DNA of 64,000 nt from Cocos nucifera. Lineage: Eukaryota; Streptophyta; Magnoliopsida; Arecales; Arecaceae. A model generated the notes under the pieces. The model was not told where the DNA came from, ran no database searches, and saw only the letters and a program-made list of their open reading frames with translations. The stretch is taken from NCBI GenBank assembly GCA_006176705.1, contig QRFJ01001016.1, positions 5,001 through 69,000 on the forward strand. Direction: 5' to 3'. The position numbers and the translations under genes were made by a program. Positions 32,305 through 43,393 of the stretch are shown one piece after another; position 1 is the stretch's first letter; the number at the start of each line of letters is the position of its first letter.

Positions 32305-33610
32305 GTTAGGAACAGGAGGAGAACCTCGTCCTAACACGAGCAGCTCAAAGACCTTTAACCTCGGTCAGATAAGATCTCTTCCGAGCGAACCTCGGCCAGA
32401 GATAAGATCTCTCCCGAGAATCAACCTCGGCTAGAGATAAGATCTCTCCCGAGCGACCGCGACAACCTCGGCCAGAGATAAGATCTCTCCCGAGCGACAA
32501 CCTCGGCTAGAGATAAGATCTCTCCCGAGTGACCGCGACAACCTCGGCCAGAGATAAGATTTCTCACGAGCGACCGAGTCAACCTCGGACTAGAGAATAA
32601 GATCTCTCCCAAGCGACCGCGACAACTTCGGCAAATCTCTCTCGAGCGACCAAGCCAACCTCGACTAGAGATAAGATCTCTCTCGAGCGACCGCGACAAC
32701 CTCGAGCGACCGAGCCAACCTCGGCTAGAGATAAGATCTCTCCTGAGCGACTGCGACAATCTCGGCCAGAGATAAGATCTCTCTCGAGCGATCAAAATCA
32801 ACCTCGGCCAGAGATAAGATCTCTTTCGAGCGACAACCTCGGCTAGAGATAAGATCTCTCTCGAGCGACCGAGACAACCTCGGTCAGAGATAAGATAAGA
32901 TCTCTCCGAGCGACAACCTTGGCTAGAGATAAGATCTCTTTCGAGTGATCGAGACAATCTCGGCCAGAGATAAGATCTCTCCCGAGCAACAATCTCGGCT
33001 AGAAATAAGATCTCTCCCGAGCGACCGCGACAACCTCGACCAGAGATAAGATCTCTTCCGAGCGACATCTTCGGAGCCAACTTCGGTCGGAGATAAGAAA
33101 TCTTCCGAGCTTTGAAGAACCTCGCCCACAGTCCGTTAGGAACAGGAGGAGAATCTCGTCCTAATGTGAGCAAAGTCAAAGGCCTCGTTCATTTTAGACG
33201 AGACGGGGGGAGAGGCCTTGACAGCGGCCCTAATGTGCCCCTACAGCCCGTTAGGAATAGGAGGAGAACCTCGTCTTAACGCGAGCAAAGTCAAAGTCCG
33301 AGCTCCGAAGTCTGCAGGAGATGAGATCTCTTCCAAACCCCCAAGCCAACCTCGGCCAAAGATAAGATCGAAGACAACCTCGACTAGAGATAAGATCTCT
33401 CTCGAGCGACCAAAACAACCTCGGCCAGAGATAAAATCAGAGACAACCTCGGCCAGAGATAAGATCTCTTCCGAGCGACCGAGACAACCTCAGCCAGAGA
33501 TAAGATCGGAGACAATCTCGGTCAAAGATAGGATCTCTCCCGAGCGACCGCAGAAGATGAGATCTACTTCAACATCAACTTTGGCTGGAGATGAGATCTC
33601 CTTCGAGCTT
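32305..33610 (+). repeat. GATAAG tandem arrays with anchor units, element 2
   Basis: An anchor, GGAACAGGAGGAGAACCTCG, at about 32308 is followed by a 750-bp array of units of about 30-45 bases reading roughly CTCGGCCAGAGATAAGATCT. Then comes one near-complete 115-bp unit like those of element 1 (about 33132-33245), a third anchor (33250) and a second GATAAG array to about 33610. Nearly every unit contains GATAAGATCT. Confidence 0.88.
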
Positions 33611-33702
33611 TAAACCAGCACGGAGCCCAGAAGAGGACTTCGGCAGTCGCCTTTCCTGCACTTCCTTTCTTCGAGTTTCGAACTCGGGAGTGGGGGGACT
33701 AT

Positions 33703-34514
33703 TATTGGGGATAAATCCCACTCCTGCCGAAGTCCGGTTCGATGCTCAGCTTAACGCAACCGGTAGCCATAGAAGAGCTTCAGCGGATGGGTCTTAGCCG
33801 AACTCTTTCTATCAGCCGAACTTCTTCGAACTTCCAGCGGCCGAGCCTTAGCCGAACTCCTTCAACCGATCGAACTCTCCAGCGGTCGAGCTTCAGTCGG
33901 ACTCACATGAGAGCCGAACTCCCTCCGCGCTCTTTCAGTCAGACGTCTACGGAAGCCGAACTCCTTCCAAGCTTCTCCTTCAGGAGTCCGAACTCCTTTG
34001 AAATCGATATATGCCGAGGTCCACCAACCGACGTTCGTTTTCTTAGAGCTACCGCCATTAAATCTGGACGAACGATCGCCATTAAATCTAGCCATCAGTC
34101 TGCCACAGACGACGCTACAAGTGGTGCCCCCCTCTATGACGGACTCCGTCGGACCTCGAGCAATCCACCACTATCGGACGGTATGGCTGTCACTATCGGC
34201 CTGATGATACCATTCTCTCCGCATCAAATCCGGTGCAGCCTCGAGCGGCATGCCACCAAGCAGCTGCAGCTGTCACCATCAAGCTCCGCCTATAAAAAGG
34301 ACCCTCCAGATATGCAATCTCTAATTCTAAGCTCTGCGAAACTCATTTTCGAGCACTTCATTTCTGTTGGCCAGAGCTGACTTGATCGTCGGAGGGTCCT
34401 GCCAGAGCTACCCCCACCGGCTTCGGACGGGACTTTATTTTGTAGGTCCCCGACAGCGACCTCATCCACCTCCATTCCAGCTGATTTCAGCGACGACCAG
34501 ATTCTGAATCAACA
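33703..34514 (+). repeat. 3' LTR of element 2 (812 bp)
   Basis: Begins TATTGGGGATAAATCCC after the polypurine tract GGGAGTGGGGGGACTAT and ends AATCAACA. It is similar to the 5' LTR, with more differences by eye than the pair of element 1. TATAAAAA lies at 34291-34298. Confidence 0.9.
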
Positions 34515-34519
34515 ATTCT

Positions 34520-35930
34520 CATTAAAGATTTTTTGGAAATATAAAAAATGAGATGAGTTTCACACCTTCTCCACTACAAAGTGCACAAGCTATTCGCATT
34601 CATTTTGCTTCCAAGAGTGTTATTATTGAATTTATCCTAAGACAACGGCTCATTAAAAAAAAAAGCACAATTATTTTAAAAAAAGTAATTTCTTCTAAAC
34701 CATATGGAAAGATGGACCATGACTAAATTTGCATTGGTCCAACTTCATTTCTTCCACAAGGCTCAATTCTATTTTTAATAACCATAACACATCTAAAGAC
34801 CCAACAATCTTTCATCAAAGTTCAAGGCTGTTCTAATGAAATGATATTCAACAAAACATACATCTTGCATATAATTTCAGAAGTCTTAAGAAAATAAAGA
34901 TAAAAGATATATATTCTGAATTATTATAAAACATAATATCACAAACCATATTAGCATTCGATGGTGAAAGAAGATTGATATTCAATTCTTAGTTATTAGA
35001 ATAACTTATTTTAAAAAAAATGAAAGTAGAGAATTTGCCAAAAACTGACAAATATAAAACTGGATGTGAACTGAAAATTAATACCGAAAAGCAGAATATG
35101 ATAATCAAACAGTCTACAAAAGTATTAAACATGAAATTTCATTCTAAACATGTAAAGTAAGAGAAAGCTATGGAGATGATCCACCCCAAAAGCCAAGAAG
35201 AGGACTGCTATATTCAGCACTTAAATATCAAGATAAACTATGATCCACTTTGTAGATCATGGACTAAAAATTATATTCATAAATTTGAAGGTTTGCTACA
35301 TGGATCTTGCCATCAGTTCCTGTTGACCTTTTTTTTTCCTCAAAATAAGACATATTTAAGATCATCTCATTATATTATCTCAAACTTGTAAAACCAAATG
35401 AAGTGAAACTCTCAGAGCCAGATTTTTATGTGTGCAGAAAACTAACAAAACGTGTGTAAAAGGAAATGTTCTGCCCTTCTTAAACAGAAAATGGTATCAC
35501 ACGAATCTGTGGAATACAACCCTGTGCACCTAAATGCTTATAAAAAGAATACTGAACCCAGATACTCATCTCCAAATGATAATTACCTGAAAGCCAACAC
35601 CCATGGTTCCTCCTTTAATCACCCAATAGAATCAAAAGCTGAATTCCAATTCCATTGCACAATGCGAGATGTTTGTTCAAAATGCAAACTCTCAAAACCC
35701 AATGAATAAAAACACCACAAAGTTTTTAAATTAAGCACACACACACAACAAAGTTTCAATTTTTATGCATATATCAGCATCAGAACCTTATTTCACTGTC
35801 GATTATAAAGATAGTAAGAATTTCACCAAAAAAAAAAATTGAAGCATTCGAATCAAATGAGGAAAAAAAATAAACGACGAGACAGCAGAATCTACAAATA
35901 CCTCTGAATTCTTTTCAGCTTCACGAAGAA
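34520..35930. other. AT-rich intergenic DNA, no supported gene
   Basis: Low-GC sequence with A and T runs. Short ORFs near 35,170-35,710 have no recognisable domain. Confidence 0.4.
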
Positions 35931-36800
35931 CTAACAGAGGTTCCAGATGCAAGCCCGCTCCACAGCAACATCTCAATATCCTTCCCGAGTATACCAACCT
36001 CCAGGTTCACCTCATCCCCCACTTTGCAGAGGTATCATAATCTTCTGCTGGGTATAGCCCACCAGCATAAAATCAAAGCATTTCTCCTCAGCGTAAACAC
36101 TGACCACCGTTAGGCTTGTTCCGTCCACCTCGATAAAACCTTGGGCACCACGAGCTAGAGCAGCTCCGGCGGCGCCCATACCTTCACCCAGAGGGAGTCC
36201 CCATCGGACTCCAGCGCCGGTCCCCTCGACGTGGACCTCGACGAAGTGCCCGCCCATCCTTGAGGTCGGCTGGAAGGACCGCTCCAGATGGACCGGCGAG
36301 CTGGGGATGAGATTGCCGAGATTGGTCCTGCGGAGGGTCTCCGGCGAGACGCCGACGGTTAAGTTGGAGGCAGCGAGATCGAAGTCGGAGACGGTGAGGG
36401 AGGTGCCGTTGACGGCAATGGTGTCGCCGAGATGGACGCCGCCGAGGACGGTTTTTGCGGCGATTCTCATCTCAAAGCCGCCGTCATGGAAGGACCCTAG
36501 GTGCTGAAACTGACCCGTCTCTTCGACGATGCCGGTGATTAGGGACTTGACGGCTCCGCCGCCGGCGGCGGATTTTGGGGGTCCGGAGGTCCTGACGAAG
36601 GGGCAGAGATAGGATTGGAGAGGGAAAGGATTGAATGCAAGTTGGGTTTAAAGGAGACCGAAAGGAAGTTGGAGACGGTGGGGTGGGAGAAGGTTTTGGA
36701 GATGCTGGGAGAAGAGACTATGAGGATTTTGTGGAGAGAAAGGAGATGGTGGTGCGAACCATTGCCATTCTTCCGCGTGTTGGACGACGACGTGTTCCCA
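35931..36800 (-). pseudogene. riboflavin synthase (plastid type) pseudogene
   Basis: Riboflavin synthase converts two molecules of 6,7-dimethyl-8-ribityllumazine to riboflavin; the plant enzyme works in plastids. On the minus strand a Ser/Pro-rich transit-peptide-like segment (about 36,750-36,580, SISKTFSHPTVSNFLSVSF) is followed in another frame by SLITGIVEETG, then NGTSLTV, VSPETLRRTNLG, SRMGGHFVEVHVEGTG, the second-domain VDGTSLTVVSV and MLVGYTQQKIMIPL, and in a third frame EVNLEVGILGK, ending at 35933-35931. Lesions: a frame change after the transit-like part; a loss and frame change near 36,210; an in-frame TAG near 36,155; a one-base loss just after; another near 36,025. The essential Phe of the FTGI motif is Ile. 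Closely spaced indels could in part be sequence errors, but the stop and the missing Phe argue for a true pseudogene. Confidence 0.85.
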
Positions 36801-36859
36801 ATTCCCATCCCTCTCGGGAATTTTAACGAGCGGATTGCAGACGACAAGGACCGCCGTCA

Positions 36860-37147
36860 CGAGGACTTCGTCGATGACTCGTATATATCGGAGACGTCTG
36901 CATGTTGGCTAGTTTTTGTAACCAATTCTAAAATTGAGGTTTTGTGCTTGCTAGACTACAATTACAAAAGAAGAAGCCATTGTTATCATTTATGTCTCAA
37001 TTTATTTTACAATCCATTCACACTGCACATTGTGTCTTTTTTTATTTGGTAAGCCTTGAAATCAAAATCAAAATCACAATTTGATGAGCCATATGTCCAT
37101 GTTGTTGCTTAGATTTATCCATGTTAGAAGTCGAGCGAGCAGTTTCG
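36860..37147. other. spacer between the riboflavin synthase relic and LTR element 4
   Basis: AT-rich, with no feature recognised. Confidence 0.4.
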
Positions 37148-37380
37148 TGCAGAAATGCTGGAGTAACCTGCAAAACAAATCTGAATTAAAAGATTTTATT
37201 TCGACAAGAACCCTCCAATGCTCAAGTTAACAAAAAATAATAGAGCAATGAGTTTTCTGAAAGAAATTTCTTGCTTATCCAAATCCTCGAGGTTTTTAAT
37301 ATTTATAGAGAAGAAACATTATGGGAATGTATAGTTTCGCGCTCCGCAAGATCAGAGGACTTGAATATCCTTTTTGTCTT

Positions 37381-38507
37381 TATTGGGGATAAACTCCGCT
37401 TCTGTCGAAGTCCAGCCTGATGTTTAGCCTAATGCAATTGATAATCACGAAAGAGCTTCGATCGAAAATTCTCCTCCAACGGTCGGACCCCAGCCGAACT
37501 CCTTCAGCGGTCAAATCTTAGCTAAATTCTTTCAGCCAGTCGAACTCTTCCAGCGGCCAAATCTTAGCCGAACTTCTTCAGCCGATCGAACTCCTCAATG
37601 ACCAAGCCCCAGCCGAATTCCTCCAGCGGCCGAACTCCTTTCGGACTTCTCCCTCAATCGGACTCCTCCAGGAGTCGAACTCCTTCCAGATCTCTCCTTC
37701 AGTCGGGTGCCTAACTGAACTCCTTCCGGATCTTTCCCTCAGTCAGGTGCCTATAGGAGCCGAACTTCTTTTGGATCTCTCCTTCAGACGGATGCCTACA
37801 GGAGCCAAACTTCTTCTTCAGTCAGATTCCTTTAAAAGCCGAACTTCTTCCAGATTTCTCCTTCAGTCAAGTTTCTCCAGGAGCCGAACTCCTTCTGAAT
37901 CCCTCCTTCAGTCGAATTTCTATAGGAGCCAAACTCCTTCCAAATTTTTTCTTCAGTCAGATGCCTCCAGGAGCCAAACTCCTTCCAAACTTCTTCTTTA
38001 GTCAGATTTCTCCAGGAGCCGAACTCCTTCCAGATTTCTTCTTCAATCAAGTTTTCTTTAGGAGTCTAAACTCCTCTAGAATTGATGTATGTCAAAATTT
38101 TTCACCAACCAACATCTGCTTCCTCCGAACTTCGACTATTAAATCTCAACGAACGGCCACATCATGACAACGGATATCTCTCTCCGTAACAAACTTCACG
38201 TGGCCCCGAGCGGCCTACTACCGGACGGTTATAGCCGTCACTATCAGTCTGCTATAGGCTCCATCTATAAAAAGAGATCCTTCAGATACGTTTTCTCTAA
38301 GCTCTCTTCTTCTTTTCGAAACTCTGCTAAATTCTTGCTTGAGCACTCCATTTCTATTGGCCAGAAGAGTTGACTTGATCGTCGGAGGATCCTATCAGAG
38401 CCACCACCATTGACTCCGAATGAAATTTTATTTTGTAGGTCACCGATGGTGATCTCTTCTTTTCCAACTCCAGCTCGATCTAGCATCAACCAGATTCTGC
38501 ACCAATA
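37381..38507 (+). repeat. 5' LTR of element 3 (1,127 bp) with an internal tandem array
   Basis: At about 37,640-38,060 a unit of some 40-50 bases containing GGAGCCGAACTCCTTC and CTCCTTCAGTC is repeated about nine times. This is a third, independent expansion of the CCGAACTCC motif seen in the LTRs of elements 1 and 2. Confidence 0.8.
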
Positions 38508-38644
38508 GGATTGGCACTAGAGGAAAGAACCTCTATTTTCAAGATATCCTTATTTTTGAAGGAGTGCTCAGTCGGTCCTATAGATCTTCTTCTTCAAGGT
38601 TCATCTCCATCCTCTTTCTCAATCCCAAAAAATATCTCCAAAGA

Positions 38645-40330
38645 GGATGACTACTTAGAGATCTATTGCTTCTGCTATCAGGTCTAGGCCAGATCCATCT
38701 GTCCTTGCTTCATTGACGGTGCTTCAACCTCCTCCTCCATCGACGGTCGTGGTAGACTCGGAGCAGCTTAACCTACTGATGCAGTAGGTTCAAGGCCTCA
38801 TCGAAATGGTGCAGATCATGCGGCAGCCTTCGATGGTAGTTTTATCAAAAAATTCACTATCAGAATGTCAGAAATTGATCCCAAGGAAGAATACTTGGGC
38901 TAGCATACCCATCGTCCCTGGGAAGGAGAAACAGAGAGCAGAGGATTCTTGCTCGGATCATGATTCTTCTTCGAAAGAGACCTTCCCCATCCATAATCGA
39001 AAACCTTCCAAGATCTACAATTGAGATAACATCCTCGATCAAAAATTATGGGAGATGGATCGACAGATTGAGGAACTCCACCACATCGTTCCGATTTATC
39101 ATGACGATGTCTGCATCGATTCTTCTTTCTCTCTCCGAATTATGCAAGAGCCCATTTCGTCGAACTTCAAGCTCCTCCAATTTGAAAGCTACGATGGAAC
39201 CTCTGATCCGATCGATCATCTGAAAGCCTTTCGGATCATGATGCTGCTCTATGGCGCACCAAACACCATATTATGTCGAGCTTTTCCATCTACCTTAAAG
39301 AAAGCAGCAAGAAACTGATACTCGAAGTTGAAGTCGGGTATCATCTTCTTCTTTGATCAGATGGGCCATCAATTTATGGCTCATTTTATTAGCAGCCGAC
39401 ATTGCCGTCGAGGTTTAGATTTTTTTATGAATATCAAATAGAAGGAGGAAGAATCTATCCAGACTTATGTCATCCGATTTAATGCTACTGCATTGAAGAT
39501 CCAAAATTTGGACCTATCTGTTGTAATGGCCACACTCAAGGGCGGCCTTCAGAAGAATGATTTATTATTCTTTCTGGAGAAGAAGTATCCTAGAGACTTT
39601 GTCGATCTGCTAGCTCGAGCTGAGGGGTATGCCCGAGTGGAAGAAGCCTTCAAGTTGAAGGATGAGGAAGCCATAGGAGAGCAGCATAAACCCATAATTG
39701 ATGGAGGGCCGAATGAAGTTCGGCCATGCTCACAGACCCTCTCGAGCGCAAGCAAGCCCAAACTTCCCCTCGAACTCGTCATCAAAAAAGTTCCGATAGA
39801 AGGGCGTGAAAAAGTTTTTCTCCTAGAAGGTTCCATAACTACGCCTCCCTTAATGCTCTTAAAGCTCAAGTTCTGATGAAAATCAAGAATCAACTACCAA
39901 GATTAGAAGAATTACGATCTTCCTCAAATAAGTGCAATCGAAGCAAGTACTGCCTCTACCATCGTGACCACGGCCATGATACTGAATAATGCATTCAGCT
40001 CCAAGATGAAATCGAGAAGCTCATCAGGAGAGGTCAACTGGATTGATTCCTCAAACGTCGATCTGAAGCAGGAGTAGATCGACCAAGGATGCTGTCACAG
40101 TCAGAACCACCAATGAGGAAGAAACAACAAAGAGATTGACCGTCTCTCGACATCATCAATACTATCTCTACGGGGCTTAGTACTTCGACGAGCCATCATC
40201 TCTCAGTCTCAGAGCCAGAGGAAGCTTATCCCAAATTAAAAAGGCCCATATGAAATAGAGGAGGTCGTCCGATCCGAAACTTATCACCTAAAGAAAATCG
40301 GAGGAAGAACGCTCCCACGATCTTGAAATT
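38645..40330 (+). pseudogene. gag of element 3 fused to an integrase C-terminal remnant (heavily broken)
   Basis: Collinear with the gag of element 2: IMQEPISSNFKLLQFESYDG near 39,145, a capsid core KGGLQKNDLLF near 39,540, and the knuckle-like motif near 39,950-40,010. In-frame stops include TGA at 39316-39318 (TGG in element 1) and TAG at 39439-39441 (CAG in element 2). Near 40,165 the gag end INTIS passes directly to LVLRRAIISQSQSQRKLIPN and the integrase tail YEIEEVVRSETYHLKKIGG, with TAA at 40237-40239 where element 1 has TGG. Confidence 0.82.
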
Positions 40331-40452
40331 TAGAGAATCTAAGGATGTACTACCAATAATTTTTCTTCAATAAAACTCCTTTATTTCAATATTATTATTT
40401 TTTGATGCAAAAGCTATGTGATGATAGAGAAGAAGCAATCAATAGTGGCCAT

Positions 40453-43140
40453 GTTAAGAACATGAGGAGAACCTCGTCCTAACATGAGCAAGTCGAAGTC
40501 CTTCAACCTCGATTGGAGATAAGATCTCCTCCAAGCTTCTACATCAACAGAAGATAAGATCTTCTTCAATCTTGACTAGAGATAAGATCTCTTCCGAGCT
40601 TCAATGTCAACGTCAATAGGAGATAAGATCTTCTTCAACCTCGATTGGAGATAAGATCTCCTCCGAGCTTCTACATCAACAGGAGATAAGATCTCCTTCA
40701 ACCTCGACTGGAGATAAGATCTCTTCCTGAGCTTCAACGTCAACATTAATAGGAGATAAGATCTCCTTCAACCTCGACTGGAGATAAGATCTCTTCCAAG
40801 CTTCTACATCAATAGGAGATAAGATCTTCTTCAACTTTGACTGGAGATAAGATCTCCTCCAAGCTTCTATGTCAATAGAGATAAGATCTCCTTCAATCTT
40901 GACTGGAGATAAGATCTCTTCCGAGCTTCAACGTCAACATCAATAGAAGATAAGATCTTCTTCAACCTCGACTGTAGATAAGATCTCCTCCGAACTTCTA
41001 TGTCAACAGAAGATAAGATTTTCTTCAACCTCGGCTAGAGATAAGATCTCTCCTGAGCTTCAAACATTTACGTCAATAGAAAATAAGATCTCCTTCAACC
41101 TCGACTAGAGATAAGATCTCCTTCGAGTTTCTATGTTAATAGAAGATAAGATCTTCTTCAACCTTGGTTGGAGATAAGATCTCTTTCGAGCTTCAACGTC
41201 AACGTTAATAGAAGATAAGATCTCCTTCAACCTTGGTTGGAGATAAGATCTCTTCCAAGCTCCAATCCTTCAATAAGAGATAAGATCTCCTTCAACCTCG
41301 ACTGAAAATAAGACATCTTCCGAGCTTCAACGTCAACGTTAACAGGAGATAAGATCTTCTTCAATCTCGACTGGAGATAAGATCTTCCTCGAGCTTCTAC
41401 GTCAATAGAAGATAAGATCTTCTTTCAACCTCAGCTAGAGATAAGATCTCCCGAGCTTCTACGTCGATAAGAGATCAGATCTTCTTCAACCTCGATTGAA
41501 GATAACGATCTCTTTCGAGCTTCAATATCAACGTCAACAGAAGATAAGATCTTCTTCAACCTCGACTGGAGATAAGATCTCCTTCGAGCTTCTACGTCAA
41601 TAGGAGATAAGATCTCCTTCAACCTCGGTTGGAGATAAAATTTTTCTCAAACTTCAACGTCAACGTCATAGAAGATAAGATCTTCTTCAACATCGACTGG
41701 AGATAAGATCTTCTCCAAGCTTCTACATCAACAGGAGATAAGATCTTCTTCAACCTCGACTGAAGATAAGATCTCCTCCGAGCTTCTACGTCAATAGGAG
41801 ATAAGATCTTCTTCAACCTCGACTGGAGATAAGATCTTTCTCGAGCTTCAACATCAACATCAATAGGAGATAAGATCTTCTTCAACCTCGGTTGGAGATA
41901 AGATCAACTCCGAGCTTCTACATCGATAGAAGATAAGATCTCCTTCAACCTCATCTGGAGATAAGATTTCTTTTGAGCTTCAATGTCTATGTCAACAGAA
42001 GATAAGATCTACTTAAATCTCGATTGAAAATAAGATCTCTTCCGAGCTTCTACGTCAATAGAAGATAAGATTTTCTTCAATCTCGACTGGAGATAAGATC
42101 TTCCTCGAGTTTCAACATCAATGTCAACAGGAGATAAGATCTCCTTCAACCTAAGCTGAAGATAAGATCTTCTTCGAGCTTCTACGTCAATAGAAGATAA
42201 GATCTCCTTCAACCTTGGTTGGAGATAAAAATCTCCTCCAAGCTCAACATCAATAAGAGATAAAATCTTCTTCAATCTCGATTGAAGATAAGATCTCCTC
42301 CGAACTTCTACGTCAATAGGAGATAAGATCTTCTTCAACCTCAATTGGAGATAAGATCTTTTCTGAGCTTCAACATCAACGTCAATAGAAAATAAGATCT
42401 TCTTCAATCTCGACTGAAGATAAGATCTCCTCCGAACTTCTACGTCAATAGAAGATAAGATCTCCTTCAACCTCAACTGAAGATAAGATCTTCTCCAAGC
42501 TTCTACGTCAACAGAAGATAAGATCTTCTTCAACCTCGGCTGAAGATAAGATCTTTTTTGAGCTTCAACATCAACATCAACAGGAGATAAGATCTCCTTC
42601 AATCTCGATTAAAGATAATATCTTCTTCGAGCTTCTACGTCAATAGGAGATAAGATCTCCTTCAACCTTGGTTGAAGATAAGATCTTCTCTGAGCTTCAA
42701 CGTCAACATCAATAGGAGATAAGATCTTCTTCCATCTTGATTGGAGATAAGATCTTTTCTACGCTTCTACGTCAATAAAAGATAAGATCTCCTTCAACCT
42801 CGACTGAAGATAAGATCTTTTTTTGAGCTCCAACCCTTTAATAGGAGATAAGATCTTCTTTAACCTCGACTGAAGACAAGATCTTCTCCGAGCTTCAACT
42901 TCAATATCAACCTCGATTGAAGACAAGATCTCCTTTGAGCTTCAACTTCAACGTCAACCTCAGCTGGAGATAAGATTTTCTCCAAGCTCTAACTTTTCAA
43001 TAGGAGATAAGATCTCCTTCAACCTCGACTGGAGATAAAATCTCCTCCAAAATTCAACTTCAATGTCAACCCTTCAACAGGAGATAAGATCTTCCTCGAG
43101 CTTCAACTTCAATTTCGACTGGAGATAAGATCTTTTTCAA
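40453..43140 (+). repeat. GATAAG tandem array of element 3, about 2.6 kb
   Basis: After the anchor (40453-40490) comes a composite unit of about 63-70 bases reading roughly GGAGATAAGATCTCCTTCAA, a CCTCGACTGGAGATAAGATC half, and GAGCTTCTACGTCAATA. It repeats about 40 times with drift. GATAAG occurs about twice per unit. Because the 63-base form is a multiple of three, long minus-strand ORFs with a 21-residue repeat (for example 42602-42009) appear; I regard these as by-products. Confidence 0.92.
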
Positions 43141-43393
43141 GCTTCAATCTGAACTGGTGTAGAGTCCGAAAAAGAACTTCGACAGTCATCTTTTTTGTAC
43201 TCCCTTCATTTAAATTTTGAATTTAAGAGTAGGAGAGACTATTGTTGGGGATAAACCCATAGCTTGGATAGCTCATCCCATAGCTTGGATAGCTTATAAC
43301 AATAGAGTATAGCTCATATTAGCATGGATATGGCTCTTCCATAGCTTTTCCCAGTAGGATATGATCTGAGGCATCGAAAATATGTTTGTAACA

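Larger units (their letters stand above)
29573..34514 (+). mobile_element. non-autonomous gypsy element of the element-1 family, pol deleted (element 2)
   Basis: The 4,942-bp element has LTRs 29573-30359 and 33703-34514. The left copy starts TGTTGGGG and both end TCAACA. The right LTR starts TATTGGGG, a G-to-A change in the first dinucleotide. A perfect duplication, ATTCT, flanks it (29568-29572 and 34515-34519). It carries a gag related to element 1, then jumps straight to the integrase tail, so protease, RT, both RNase H domains and most of integrase are gone. TATA boxes lie at 30135 and 34291. Confidence 0.92.
37381..43256 (+). mobile_element. non-autonomous gypsy element of the element-1 family, 3' LTR truncated (element 3)
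   Basis: The 5' LTR is 37381-38507 (starts TATTGGGGATAAACTCC, TATAAAAA at 38266, ends CACCAATA). A primer-binding site GGATTGGCACTAGAGGAA follows at 38508. The gag relic is at 38,640-40,110, joined to the integrase tail as in element 2, followed by a 2.6-kb GATAAG array. After a polypurine-like AAGAGTAGGAGAGACTAT the 3' LTR starts TGTTGGGGATAAAC at 43243 but stops after about 14 bases, where element 4 sequence resumes. It is more AT-rich and more mutated than elements 1 and 2, so probably the oldest of the three. Confidence 0.85.

Noticed and set aside
41431..42602. Minus-strand ORFs with a 21-residue repeat (SYLQxRLKKILSxIDVEA)
   Set aside because: They arise because the common 63-bp unit is a multiple of three. 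They lie antisense in a non-coding array with no promoter, and the frame breaks wherever the unit length changes.
40453..43140. CRISPR-like direct repeats
   Set aside because: The spacers are themselves repeated and drift, there are no cas genes, the DNA is eukaryotic and the array lies inside a retrotransposon. It is an ordinary tandem array.
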